64,000 nucleotides of DNA from Juglans regia (lineage: Eukaryota; Streptophyta; Magnoliopsida; Fagales; Juglandaceae), in contig NC_049903.1 in the NCBI RefSeq assembly GCF_001411555.2, forward strand, positions 25,494,270 to 25,558,269. The letters are read 5' to 3'. Below the pieces are notes generated by a model. It saw nothing but the letters and a program-made list of their open reading frames with translations, was not told the DNA's origin and did not search any database. The translations under genes and the position numbers were made by a program. Of the stretch, positions 24,720 to 36,647 are shown one piece after another (the first letter of the stretch is position 1; each line of letters begins with the position of its first letter).

Positions 24720-25688
24720 TTGCTAGGGTTACTATGGCGCACGCCGCCATCAGGGCAAGGAGATGGGATTACGCGCGTGGAGCAATCGTTAACTTTGAAG
24801 GAGAATTTGCATCCAGCAGAGGTGTCATATGTGAGGACGTTTGTGGATGTGGTGGCTTCAAAGCCACGATTGCTTCTAGAGGTTGGTATACCTCTGCGGG
24901 AACGTCGATTTCATGATGGCGAAATGTTTTTTCTGTTCTCAAAGGCTGAAATTCAACAATCTGTTGAGCCATTTCGTTTTTCGGTAGTCCTACAATTCCT
25001 GCGTCAAAGTCCATCACTGGATCACATTCAGGGTTTTATAAAAAATCGTTGGGGTTTAAAGTCTCTATCGGTGGTGGGTCAACTTTATAATCCGAGAAAT
25101 GTTTTGGTAAGGATGTCAATAGAAGATGATTTTATCAATGTTATGGTGAGGGGAAATTCAGAGATTCATGAGGTTCCTTTCCGGGTTTCTCATTGGACTC
25201 CTGATTTTGTGGAAGAGGAAGACTCACCTTGGGTTCCTGTGTGGGTTATCTTGTCGGGATTGCCGCCAAATTATTTCCAAGAATCAATGATGAGCAGTAT
25301 TGGTAATGGATTTGGCAGGTATTTGAAGAGAGATAATGCTACGGCATGTGTGACTCGTCCAGAGGCAGCTCGTATTTGTGTTGAGATAGATGTGTCTAAG
25401 CCACTTCGTAAATTGTTTTAGCTGGGGCTTCTAGGATTGGTTTCTAGCCATTATCAAGAGGTTATTTTTTAATCAATTCCATTGTTGTGTGCGTGCTGTA
25501 GGAAGCAGGGGCATTTGGAGATTAATTGTTTAAGGAAGGAACGAAAATCAGGGGATAAAAAAGATAAGAAAGTTGATATGAAGGATGAAGGTAAAAAAGA
25601 TCAAGGGGGGAAAACATGGAAGATTGTGGGGAATCAGGTGGACAATCTTCAAATCCCAATTGCTGAGAAGGTTGTTGGAGAGTCTTAA
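24720..25688 (+). pseudogene. LINE ORF1 (DUF4283-like, CCHC zinc knuckle)
   Basis: An open stretch to 25421 carries RFSVVLQFLRQSPSLDHIQ and SPWVPVWVILSGLPPNYF, typical of the DUF4283 domain of plant LINE ORF1 proteins. After a stop and frame change, CACCRKQGHLEINC at about 25482-25525 fits C-x2-C-x4-H-x4-C. A Lys/Asp-rich linker follows. The protein would bind element RNA, but it is broken here. Reading further (25863-26280) gives acidic, low-complexity linker sequence. Confidence 0.75.
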
Positions 25689-26289
25689 AAGTCGAGGAGA
25701 GAGTTTATTCTTGAGTCCATCCAGAATCGGAGAGCGTTGAATACAGAGGTTTCTAAGGAAACGTTGTATGTTTCACAATTGCGAGTGGTGTTTAACTCCT
25801 GTCCTATTGCTGTGGAAAAAAATGCTGAATTGGAGCTGAATGATAGTGGAGTTATTGAGTAGATGAATGTTGGTTCTTCTATGCCGAGAGATGTATCTGA
25901 TGAGGAACAAGGTGGATGTCTAGGCCAAGATCCAAGGCAAAAGGTGAATTGGTGTGATATTGTAGAGGAGGAGGTTGATGTTGAATCTTCGAAATTTTCT
26001 GAAAAATCTGAACCTAGAAGCTCCCTGCGTTTAGTTGATGCGGCTTTGGAATTTGAGTTGGGTTTAGCTGATTTGTGAGGTTTGAGTACAGAAGAGTTGG
26101 AAGAGGAGGAAGTGAGGAGTCGGGCTGTTACTGATGGGGAAGCAAAGGATGATCTTAATGAATTAGCTGCTAAGTGTTTTGACTCTGATCCTAATATGCA
26201 TGTCCCATTGAAAAAAGTCAAGGGGATAAGGAAAGAAAAATCGATTGTGGTTTTGGAACGCCGTACTCGTTCCAAAAAATTCCTTTAAT

Positions 26290-27385
26290 TTTTTGGTGAA
26301 TATTCTTATTTGGAATATTAGGGGGATTGTTTCATCGAAAAGTAGACTTCGGCATATTTTGAATAAAAGTCAGCCTTCTGTGGTGGCTCTTTTAGAACCT
26401 TTTGTACATTCTAATAAATGTAGTAGATGGGTAAGATGGATGAATTTTCCATTTCATTTTAATAATGCGGATTGTGGAGGAAAAATCTAGATTTTTTGGG
26501 CTGTGGATTTTGATTTCGAATATATCTCAATGTCAGATTATTCTATTAGTGGTTGGTTTGTCCAAGGAGGATATCGGGTACTTGCAACTTTTGTTTATGC
26601 CAGTTATTTTTGAGCTAGGTGTATGGAACTGTGGGATTTTCTGAAAAGTTAGCAACCTTGTGGTCGTCCCTGGTTCATTGGGGGGGGGGGGGACTTTAAC
26701 ATTATTCGAAATGATAGTGAGAAGGTGGGAGGTCTTTTACAAGCTTCTCAGGCTAAATTGGAGTTTAATGAATGTATTCATGATTGTGTTTTGCTGGATT
26801 TGCCTTTTGAGGGAAATCGTTTATCTTGGTGTAATGGAAGGTTAGGTGGAAGAAGAATATGGGCTCGGTTGGATAGGGTGCTCATTAATATTCAGTTCTT
26901 AAATTGTTTTAGGGATATTCATGTTTAGTATTTGCCTCGAACTTCTTCAGATCATGCTCTGATGATGGTTCAGTTGCTTAAAGACTAAGAGATGATTATT
27001 CATCCTTTTCGTTTTCTTCGCATGTGAGATTCACATGATGATTTCATTCCTCTTGTTCAAGAGGTGTTGAATACTAGGGTGAATGGTTGTGAGATGATGC
27101 GGATAACATGAAAGTTGAAATTATTAAAAGGGGCTTTGAAAAAATGGAACAAAGAAGTTTTTGGTCGAGTGGAAGTGGAATTGAAAAGATTAGAAGTCCG
27201 AATTATTGGTTTGGAGGAAAGTGTTGTAGGTAATTTTTCTTCTTAGGCTGAAGTTGATTTATTGTAATGTAAACAATATCATTTGGAGTGGGTGTACTAT
27301 AAGGAAATTCTAGCTTGTCAAAAATCTCGAGTTAAGTGGCTTGCTGAAGGAGATTCTAATACAAGTTTCTTCCATGCTATATGAG
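26290..27385 (+). pseudogene. LINE AP-type endonuclease
   Basis: Motifs appear in order: ILIWNIRGIVSSKSRL, then ALLEPF (catalytic Glu), GGDFNIIRND, LSWCNGRLGGRRIWARLDRV and SSDHALMM, matching the exo-endo-phos family. It continues into the spacer KWLAEGDSNTSFFHA that precedes the reverse transcriptase. A run of 12 G (26682-26693) falls in the GGDFN motif and shifts the frame. Several stops make it inactive. Confidence 0.8.
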
Positions 27386-27765
27386 GATAAAGAAAATGAA
27401 TAAAAAGATAGAGAGGATGAGACTTCATGGTGGTATTACTCTAAATATAGCAGATGAGGTGCATGAAGGGGCGGTATATTTTTTCAAGAATTTGCTTGCA
27501 GTTTCTCAAGTGACACGAGATTCAGCTGGGCTGGATTTAATTGAGCCGGTGGTTTCCTTGGATGAAAATGAGGCATTGTGTTCAGCGCCTACTATGGAGG
27601 AGGTTCAGACTTCACTTTGGTCTATTCCTGCGGATAGTAGCCCGGGTCCAGATGGATTTTCAGCTAGTTTTTTCATGTTGACTTGGGATGTTGTTAAATT
27701 TGATTTTTTGGAAATGGCCAAGGATTTCTTTGAAGGGCAACTGTTATCGACTTTTTTTGGAATCA
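27381..27765 (+). pseudogene. LINE reverse transcriptase, N-terminal fragment
   Basis: It contains SPGPDGFSASFF, the conserved start of the non-LTR reverse transcriptase, preceded by the usual helical spacer. At about 27755-27770 it jumps to EEGLGIKNLYDVQ-like sequence, which in intact elements lies after the palm domain. The catalytic YADD box is therefore deleted. Confidence 0.75.
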
Positions 27766-27789
27766 GAAATCTCTATGAGGAGGGCTTGG

Positions 27790-28711
27790 AATAAAAAATC
27801 TATATGATGTTCAAGAGTCATTGATGATGAAATTTTGCTTGGAAATTGAGTAAAGGGGGTTCCATGTGGTCAAGATTTTTTACTACTAAATACATTGGCA
27901 ATTCTCATTTGTATTCAATGATGCATTTAAGAAAGGGTTCTAGAATTTTGGAAGGGTGTAATGGCTTTAATGCCAAAAGTGATATGTAATTCGAAGTGGC
28001 TTATTCGGGAAGAAAAATGCAATTTTTGGATGGATAATTGGTTAGGAACTAGACCTTTGATGGATTCAATTCCTGTAGTAGGACATTTGACTTTGAAAGT
28101 TGCAGATGTTTTTGATGCTACAGGGCTGAAATTGCAGGAATTGCAACACTTGATTCCATTTGAGATGATTCGAAATATTATTGAGTCTAGAATTCATCTT
28201 CGGCAGCGACATGATATTTGTGTATGGAAGCATAAGGTTGATGGCAAATTCACCACAAAATCAGCCTGGGAATTAATTCGACAAAGAGGTGAAATATGTC
28301 CTTGGAAAAAATGGTTATGGCAAAATGGGATACCAAAGAAGATGTCCTTTTTTCTTATGGCGAGCTAAGAGAAGGGCTATTCTGGTGGATGACATTATTT
28401 GGAACATAGGCATTTCGATGGTATCGAGATCTGAATGTTGTGTTAAACCTAAAGTGGAGACCTTGCATCATATTTTATGTGAGGGAGAAGGAGCTCAAAA
28501 GGTATGGTCTTTCTTTGCAAAATCTTGTAACATTAATGTATCACATATTCAGAATTGGCAGGGCATATTGAATATTTGGTGGCAAAGGGCGTCTTTGAGT
28601 TTGCAGGTGGGTTGGCTTAAAGGTTACTTCCTATTGTTATTTCTTGGGAACTCTGGAAAGCTAGATGTGTGGCTAGAATGGAAGGTTTTAAATTTAAACC
28701 TAAGAATGTGA
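27790..28711 (+). pseudogene. LINE zf-RVT region
   Basis: FWMDNWLGTRPLMDSIP, KVDGKFTTKSAWELIR and WQNGIPKKMSFFLMAS, followed by CVKPKVETLHHILCEG, are the zinc-binding reverse-transcriptase-associated domain. The frame changes once near 28300. Confidence 0.75.
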
Positions 28712-28753
28712 TTCGGGAGGTAAAAGTGGGGGCTGAGAAACATTTCTAATAAT

Positions 28754-29345
28754 ATGAAGATGTTTAAGCACATGGGTAGAAATGATAAGGTGATTTTGGA
28801 AACGTCTTGTCCAGTTTTACCTAGTGTTAAAAAAAAACCTTTGTTAATTTTGTGGAGGAAGCCAGTGACAGGGAGACTAAACTTAAATGTGGATGGAGGA
28901 TGTTGTAGTAATCTAGGGGCCTCAGGAGGAGGAGGAATTATTCAGGATTCAAATGGAGATGTGATTGCTGGGTTCTTCCATTCTTATGGTCATGCCACTA
29001 ACACTATTGCTGAATATAAAGCTGTTTTGGATGGTCTTCGATTATGTAAACAGTTGAGGTTGTGGGATATTTTGATTGAGTCAAATTCTTTAGTTATAAT
29101 TCAATGGTTGGCGTCTAGTGTGTGTAAATATTGGTTTCTTTGGGACTATTGGGAAGAGATCAAAATATTAGCATGTGAAATGAATGTTCGGTTAAAGCAC
29201 ATATTCATATAAGCAAATATGGTAGTAGATTTTTTGGCAAAACAGGGGACAAGAGGCTTGGTTTCAAACTTTTCTAGTTCGGAATCCATTCAAGGTTGCA
29301 TTCAAGGACTTATTCACATGGAAAAACTTCGTATTCCTTATGTTA
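28754..29345 (+). pseudogene. LINE RNase H domain
   Basis: LNLNVDGGCCSNLGASGGGG supplies the first Asp, AEYKAVLDGL the Glu, and ANMVVDFLAKQG the closing motif. At the second Asp position the sequence is IESNSLVII, so Asp has become Asn. A stop at 29211 separates the last motif. Plant L1 elements of this lineage carry this RNase H at the C terminus. Confidence 0.8.
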
Positions 29346-30140
29346 GAACTTAATTGGATGTATTTATTTTATGGTGTTATTATGGTTGGGTAGATTTATT
29401 TTGTTAAGAGATGGGAAGTGGTTCTTTGTAAATGTTTGGTTAGTGGGGGTTTTTATTTACAGAACTTGAGTTCTAGAATAGTATCGATTATTTGTAAGTT
29501 CTCAGGTGTCTTGATTTGTTTACTATGGTATTCCTTCGCCGTAAGTGAGGGTTATTAATAATTTTGGGATGGAGTCATTCTGGGACATGTGACCTTCGTC
29601 TCTTAAAAAAAAAAAAGTAGGCCGTGTTGCTATGATTGTGGCCACAAGTCTCACAACATATGTATATACACTAGTGACCAGAAAATGTTACATGCATCGC
29701 GGAATTATGGGTATTCTATATGAGCATTGTTGCACCCATTGATGGTGCAGCACGAGATGGTCCGATAACGGTAAAAAAGTTTTTTTTTTCATTATTTTTG
29801 TATACCCTTAAATATTTAGAAAAAAAAAATTCACAATATCATTAAAAAAATATTTCCTTAATTACTAAGTAAAAAAAAAAAATTGTCGGGATCCAATCGA
29901 GACCCAACTGTCAGTGAGAGCAACATTTTTCATTCTATATTGGAAATTAACTAGCAGTAGATTGAGTAGAAATAGATAAATTTATTAAGCAAAATATAAT
30001 ATAAAATTAATATACTTTGAGCCTTTACCGAAAAGGTAAATTCTTTAAAAGTGTAATAATGATGTTAGCATATTGACTTTTAAAATTTGGTGATTAAAAA
30101 TCTCACATACTTTGTTGAGTGGAGAGAGATTGAATTCTAA

Positions 30141-30475
30141 GAGTCCATTTGGCAATACAACTGTTTTAAATATTCTTATATAATTCATTATCAAATACCA
30201 ATCAATACAAAACACTTTTTAATTTCAAATATTCAACTTTATTATCTAATTATTACAAATTTTCCAAACAAAATACAAAAAGCAATACTACTTTTTCGAA
30301 TTTCAAAACAAACAAAATATTAAAAGATTATATTCAAACAATTTTTTTAACTTTATAATATTTTTATTCAATTTCTTTCTCTCTTATTTTTTAAAATCCA
30401 ATAAAATATCATAACTAGATTATTTTACTATTATTCACAGATATATTGAGATATTCTAAATATTCACATGGGTCC
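30141..30475 (+). mobile_element. MITE-family copy with TAA target duplication
   Basis: TAA flanks both ends (30138-30140 and 30476-30478). The ends GAGTCCATTTGGCAATA and the complement GGACCCATGTGAATA are imperfect inverted repeats. The interior is the family's TTTTTCGAATTTCAAAAC-like and ATATTTTTATTCAATTTC-like blocks. Confidence 0.7.
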
Positions 30476-30574
30476 TAACTATAGTATGCCAAAGTAATTA
30501 CAACCACAGAGTAATAACTTATACGCTCTTTGACTTCTAAAAGAATCCAATAAATTCTTTTGAATCCATTTGTT

Positions 30575-31110
30575 CACTACTACGTAAAGATCATTTATCC
30601 AAAAATGGTTCTAGTGGCAAAAACCATGCGTGGGATCTTCGTGGCATAAAAGTCGCCGCAAAAAGTAGTATTTATTACAACAAATAATTCCCATCGCAAC
30701 AAGAGCTCAATGCCCACCAGTATGCCCGCAGCATAAGCCTACTATATTCGTGGCAAAAAAAACTGAACATTTGTATTATCTCATCGGCATTACTATAGTC
30801 GCCACAAGATCTTGGTGTCGCTATTAGTTTTGCCCACCAGTACTAATTGTATGAAAATATTTTTTACTACCAGATTCATGTGTGGCTAAATCTGTTCGAT
30901 TTTTCCTTTCCTAACACATTCGTCTGTAATAATTTATTCCCATGGGTTAGACGACCGCAAAAGGTAGTTTCCTAGAAACGAAATCAATCACTTGTCCACT
31001 AAATCATTTCGTAGTAAAAACTTAATACCCACGATACGATCATGGTAGCCAAAAGGGAAGAAAGAGGATTTACCACACTAGTAGGGTGACGAGTGTAGCC
31101 TGTAGGGATT
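30575..31110. mobile_element. Repeat-rich region, possibly a CACTA-type end
   Basis: It starts CACTACTACGTAAAGATC and contains many short GTGGCAAAA, GTCGCCGCAAAA and GTCGCCACAAG motifs in both orientations. This is how subterminal repeats of CACTA elements look. No second end or target duplication was identified. Confidence 0.3.
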
Positions 31111-31337
31111 AGTATTTACCATGAGGGCATCCTATGGAAATATAAACTTTTGCTTGCTTTGTAATGATTTTTTTTCCCCTTCAAACGTGCTCTTGTGGGG
31201 AATAAGCATTTCCTCCCATGAGCTGGTACTGTAATTATTAGTTTTCAGTTGGGACATTTATTTGACAAATCTGGTCCACATAGCTATTTTACTTGACACA
31301 AAATTTACACCATAAATTCACAACACCGTGAATTTAC

Positions 31338-31494
31338 ACTAGTACAATAATATACATGCAAATTCAAATTCATCAAGTTATAAAACATATTGCAAAAGAC
31401 ACCCACATCACCTAGGTTACTAGTACAATAATATACATGCAAATTCAAATTCATCAAGTTATAAAACATATTGCAAAAGACACCCACATCACCT
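31338..31494. repeat. 81-base tandem duplication
   Basis: The block starting CTAGTACAATAATATACATG occurs twice, 81 bases apart, and is identical over about 75 bases. Because 81 is divisible by 3, a minus-strand ORF reads a 27-residue repeat, but nothing suggests a real protein. Confidence 0.95.
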
Positions 31495-31499
31495 CATAA

Positions 31500-32030
31500 C
31501 CTAATTACTTAGAAATATTTTAAACATTCCAATATGTCATTGTGTTCATAGTAGGGCATATGAATGGTATTCCATCAAGATGCATTACATATATGTTGTT
31601 TCTACAGTACCCATCCAGATTTGCTGCATGGGAATGATGAAAGGGTCGGTAGCAAAGATAAAAGCTAGCACGCTTCTTCAGTTGACAACACATACAACTA
31701 CAATAAGGATAGCTAGATACAACACCAAGCTCAATGTCACATGCATATAGCTTCATTGTGCCGGATTGAAACCAAAAAGTAGATGCATGGAGCAGGCCTA
31801 GTGTAAGAAAAAATAGGCTCTTCGCCCCTTTTTTAAAGGGCTAATAGAGCTCACTTGAACAAGCATTACCACAATCAGTCCATAGCCAAGTAGGTTTAAC
31901 ATATTCCAACATAGTAGTTGCCCACTTGACAACTAAATAACTTTAAAATAATCTCGATTGAAAACACATAAGTTCCATACTTTTTTTATTACCTATAACA
32001 TTGCACACTATCATCAACTTTTTCCTTTAT
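31500..32030. other. Intergenic region, nothing recognised
   Basis: The only sizeable ORF (31520-31756, -) has no features I recognise. Confidence 0.4.
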
Positions 32031-32039
32031 GGAAAAGTT

Positions 32040-33040
32040 TCTGGAAGCTAAAGATACTCTAGAAAGTGAATATATTTACTTGGAGAACGTGTAAGAATTG
32101 TTTGCCAAATACATAGAATCTGATACATAAACATGTCAATGTGGATCCCATATGTTGTTTGTGCAATAATGTACCAGAATGCATATCACATGCTTTATTG
32201 CACTGCCATTTGATTCAAAACACTTGGAGATAGGTGTTACCTACTGTGCTCGATAATGAAGTTCAAAGTAGTTTTTTGCAAACTGCTTTGGATATACATA
32301 GCAGAGGCTCAACTGAAGAATTGTGGTTGTTCTTTTACTAGCATGGGGTTTTTGGTTTAGAAGAAACAAGATGGTCCATGACAAGATAATTATCAGTCCA
32401 AAACATATTATAGCTCAAGCTTTGTCTTTGCAAAAATATGCTCAGGATCAGATGTCGTCACCACAATCAAATCTGAAGTATTATTGCAGATGGCAACCAC
32501 CTCTTTCTGGTTTGGTTAAACTCAATGTAGATGGCACCATGTTCTCAGACCAACAGAGGGCAGGAGTGGGGGCAATTCTAAGAGACCAGAATGGTGATGT
32601 TTAATTTGCTATTAGTATGAAAGAACAAAATGTTGTTGAGTTTGAGGCAGTGGAGCTTCTTGCAATGCTTAGAGGTTTACAATTATGTTTGTGAAGAGGG
32701 ATTACTCAGCTAGTGCTTGAAAGTGACTGTTTGATGATGATCAAGGCTATTCAAGATCAAACAGTTGCTTCTTTCTCAATTTTATTTCATGTGCTACAAG
32801 AAACCAAGAATCTTATGAGAAGGTTTAACTTTTGTTCAGTCCAACATGTCCATAGATTAGGTAATGAAGCTGCCCATGGGTTGGCTCATTATGCTTGGCA
32901 TGTAGATAATGTTGTAATGTGGGAGGATGTGATTCATATGCCTATATCCTAAATTGTTTGGGCTGATACGGCTTCCTTGTACGTACTTCATTTTATAATG
33001 GAATCTTCTTACTATTAGAAAACAAAAAAAGTGTAGAAGG
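32040..33040 (+). pseudogene. LINE 3' remnant (zf-RVT and RNase H)
   Basis: It begins with zf-RVT sequence (CCLCNNVPECISHALLHC at about 32152-32205). It continues through FWFRRNKMVHD to RNase H: KLNVDGTMFSDQQRAGVGAI, then EFEAVELLAMLRGLQL, LVLESDCLMMIKAI and HRLGNEAAHGLAHYA. All the RNase H acidic positions I can check are present, but stops at 32602 and 32693 break the frame. A short A-rich stretch near 33019-33030 may be the worn poly(A) tail. It is a different subfamily from the LINE at 24.7-29.6 kb. Confidence 0.8.
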
Positions 33041-33399
33041 TGTTCTACATGGATTCTTTAAAGCAGTATTGCTCAAAGTTGTAATAGATTTTTATCTCCA
33101 CCTGAAGGAGGTTGAATGGTGAGTATGAGAATCCTCAATGGGTAGCTTGAGGTGAGGACATAAGCAATGGGGCTAAACCTTGTTAAAATACTAAGTTTAT
33201 TTCTCTCACCCTTACTTTTTATATTTATTGTTTCTTCGTATTGTATTCATATTTTATATTGTGTATTTGATTTATAATTGTTAATTTTATAAACCAACCC
33301 AATTCACCCCCCATCCTGGGTTAGTCATTTGGGCAACAGTAAACACTTTTTACAGAAAAGCACCCGTTGGAAGTCCCCCTCCACACCAGTTTGTCTTCA

Positions 33400-34378
33400 C
33401 ATTTTGTTAAACTCATAGGTAGTTCCAAAATTTGCAAGGTGTCTTCCTCAATAAACACAACATGTAACAACCCCAGATTTCACCAACCCACCTATCAATC
33501 AGATCTGCAACAACAACATCTTAAGACAATCCTTTCAATGGAGATTGGATTTTGCAAGAACTCCCTCTCGGCAATCATTTATCAGTCCAAATATTAATCT
33601 TTTTTCCATCACCAACCCTCCACAAAAGTCCTTTATTTAATAGTTTAGTGGCATTCCAAATACTCGTCCAAGTAAAAGAAGGTTTAGATCCAAACCAGCT
33701 TGTAAAATAGTTGAGGTAGGACAATATTTAGCCTTAAAAGTCCTACTTGGAAGGGATTTAGGGGATGTAAGCATTCTCCATGCTTGCTTAGTCAGAATGG
33801 TTAATTTAAAACTTTATAAATCCCTAAAGCCAAGCCCTCCTTGTTGCTTCACAAAATATAAAGTACCCCAGCTCTTCCAATGAATCCTGTAACAGTTACC
33901 TTGGTGATCCCACCAAAAAGTAGAATCAAGGAGTTAAGCTTCTTATACAAAAATTTAGGCAGTAAGAACACACTCATACTGTAAGTGTGAATAGCTATTA
34001 GGACAGCTTTAATAAGGATTTCCTTCCCAGCCTGGAAAATAAATTTGGTTTTCCAGTTGTCCAATTTTCTTCTAACCCTCTCCGATCCCATGTAAAGCTG
34101 CCAAACGAGATCTACCAACAAGAGACGGGAGCCCAAGATATTTATCTAGGTTGGAAGAGGCTCTCAAACGTACTATCTGTATGATGTACTTTCTAGTTGA
34201 ATGTCTAGTATTTTTGTTGAAGAAATGAGAAGTCTTCTCCCTATTGAGTTTCTGCCTAGATGCTTCCTCATACACCTCAAGAATCTAATTGAGCCTTTCT
34301 CATTCATGTATATTTGCTTGACAAAACAATAGACTATCATCAACAAAAAATAAATGTTTCATCCTTACCACATCTCTA
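33400..34378 (-). pseudogene. LINE remnant (late reverse transcriptase)
   Basis: Minus-strand frames give HLFFVDDSLLFCQAN (the YADD-type box) at about 34355-34310. They then give YEEASRQKLNREKTSHFFNK, LRASSNLDKYLGLPSLVGRS, KLDNWKTKFIFQAGKEILIK and, after frame changes, KQQGGLGFRDL. This is the post-catalytic part of a plant L1 reverse transcriptase. At 34379 it is cut by an LTR edge. Confidence 0.75.
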
Positions 34379-36647
34379 TATGACACTCCTAGACTCCGTT
34401 TGGGATTTAGCGATGACTAATGCATCGGGACATGCAACACTGGGTTATATACACCTCATTCATGACAGTTAACATGCAATGCACCTAGTATAATACTAGC
34501 AGTATGCAGTAGTTGTTGTGGAATAAGTCATTTCATAAAATGTTGTACCATAATTAAATTAATATCCCAAATTCATTCATAGCTTTAAATTATACTACAT
34601 TGTAATGGAGTATCAAACTCCTTGTTACACTTTAAAATAACAAGTATTGTCTTCACATGCCTTTTACTAATAAGAAAATCATTAAATCATCTTTCTAAAT
34701 CTCTGTAATTGAATATGAGTAATTTGCAAGTAAATCATGACTAGCTTCAGTCTCTTCTCCGGGTCGAGCTCATCCTCAATCTTCCTCTTCTGGATAACCT
34801 TAATCATCATCCTGTCTAGCTATTTCTAGTCCTGCTAAAAGTTATATCATTTAGGAGGGGATGGTAGTGGAAACTACTACAATGAGATTTCTTGAAAGCT
34901 TAGCAAGTTAAATAAAAAACATACATAGAGATAACATAAGCATGTATAAGGTAAACTATGAGTATGTACTTTGACCTGATGGGAACCAAGATGGGCCTAG
35001 TCGTAAAGATCATTTGCAACTTCCAGATGGGCCAAGAAGATCAAGGAGAGACAATGTAAGGATTGATGCAATCCACTTGGGACAAGTTTAGCAACCAACA
35101 TTCAAAATGGGGCTTGGAAGATGAAGATCCAGTTTTAATTCATTTGATCAGCTACGGAAGAGGCCAACGACAAGACTTAAAGGCTTTGGGCTCTTGAAGG
35201 GTTTCAACTTATTTAATTCATTTAAAGAACTTATTTTATTAGTTTAGAATAATTGAGTTTATTATGTGAAGCACTTAAGGGGGCCTATGTAAGGGCATGT
35301 CGGGAAAGTTATTATTTTATTGAACTAGGGTTAGGGTTACTGTAGCCGAGTTACTGTAGTGAGGCACTGTAGCGCGGCACTGTTCATCCAGGGGCACTTT
35401 TGGAAGATGGGGGTTTATTTTGGCTAGGGTTTCATTTGGTTTTGCTTTAAATACTCTATGTAGCCTCATTCTAATCAGTTTATGAAGTTTATGAAATTTG
35501 ATGAATTTATTCATTGTGAGTTGAGTTTTACTCCTCTTGTTCTTAATTGAACTTTTGAACTTATCAAAGGTAAATCACAACCTTTGTGGCGTTCCTCCTT
35601 TGTAATCTGGGTTCTTGAGACATGTTCTTCAACGGATCTAGATTTTAATATAATCTAGGTTCTTGAAATGAGTTCTCATCGGGTCTAGGTTCTCCATCCG
35701 TTGACTTGATTTTGGCTTTTTTGGGAAGTTTTCAAATTGACTGTGGGTTCAAGGGATTCCTTTCCCGCGGGTTCATATCACGACCGAAAACACATTTTTG
35801 TCCCATTTGTATTCTTTCTTTTCGAGAACACTAATCTTGTAACCATTTATCAAAATAATAATGTAACCATATAACAAAGTACCATTTCTTATTAATCTCT
35901 TGTAATCTTTTCAATATAACAATGTGGGTGGACACCTCATGGGCTCCCTGCTAGTTACCACATCACATTACAGGCCCTTTTGACCGGGTGTGAGTACGTC
36001 AGAGTCGATATGACACAGTAGTTCAAAATTCGCCTTCACCACATTTTACAATATGATATGGCAGTTTGTAATTCGCCTTCACCATATTTTCAATTTGTTG
36101 TACCCACTAGCATTAGGTGCTACTTCACTCTAAAATCCTTTAAAAAGAACATATTCGAAGGCCATTGACTGTACTTCATCAACCCAGGGGTTACCACTCT
36201 AATTTAAGCACTTTAGAGTGGACATATGAATTCCATCAGGATATTCTCTCATCCTAGCGTTGGGGTCATGACAAAACCATTTCTTTTAATGCACAACTAG
36301 AAAACAAGTGATATATGACCATGTAACTTTCATGCAACAATGCCATGTACATATGCCATATATAAAAAGTGCATCACGTGTACGACTTGGAAGAATTAGA
36401 ACAAGCCAAAAAATATACTTGCGTACAACATGTGAAAGCTCAACAAAGCATATACTATTTCTCAAAACTCCAAACATGTCATATGAACCAACAATTTAAC
36501 AAGCAATATTTGAACATATGTAACATCGCAGCCCAAGCAAGGTTCTTGAGGTTAGGACTTAATTTATATTTTCACCTAAGTGGACTTAAGCACAATAGAT
36601 TATGAAGACTAGAACCATGTAAGTGAAGTGAACCTTATCTTTTGTTA
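34379..36647 (-). repeat. Large gypsy-type LTR, 3' portion, minus orientation
   Basis: Its edge TATGACACTCCTAGACTCCG at 34379 is the reverse complement counterpart of the end of the LTR at 40700-40765. Homology to 39600-40765 (inverted) covers 34379-34976 and 35900-36300, including the GGGTTACCACTC and ACTAGCATTAGGTG regions. It is interrupted by a nested solo LTR at 34977-35780. The far end near 36647 is approximate. Confidence 0.65.
34977..35780 (+). mobile_element. Solo LTR, 804 bases, nested in a larger LTR
   Basis: It starts TGATGGGAACC and ends TTCATATCA, so the TG...CA ends are present. It is flanked by TGACC (34972-34976) and CGACC (35781-35785), a 4-of-5 match. It is absent from the homologous LTR copy at 40.1-40.2 kb, which confirms insertion. 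A TATA-like TTTAAATACTC lies near 35448. It contains a TACTGTAG/CACTGTAG repeat near 35338-35380. Confidence 0.75.

Larger units (their letters stand above)
24726..29617 (+). mobile_element. LINE (L1-type) retrotransposon, decayed and internally deleted
   Basis: The order is ORF1 (DUF4283-like plus CCHC knuckle), AP-type endonuclease, reverse-transcriptase start, zf-RVT, RNase H and a poly(A) tail at 29605-29616. This is the plant L1 layout. TAGGGCGATTTTGCTA at 24710-24725 and TAGGCCGTGTTGCTA at 29618-29632 agree at about 13 of 16 positions and may be the decayed target duplication. Most of the reverse-transcriptase palm is missing, and multiple stops occur. Confidence 0.88.

Noticed and set aside
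26682..26693. Run of 12 G as a possible G-quadruplex or regulatory site
   Set aside because: It is within the GGDFN motif of a dead LINE endonuclease. Homopolymer slippage or a sequencing length error is the simpler explanation.
31305..31487. Repeat-containing 60-codon ORF as a small secreted Cys protein
   Set aside because: The repetition comes from an 81-base DNA duplication; no signal of coding selection.
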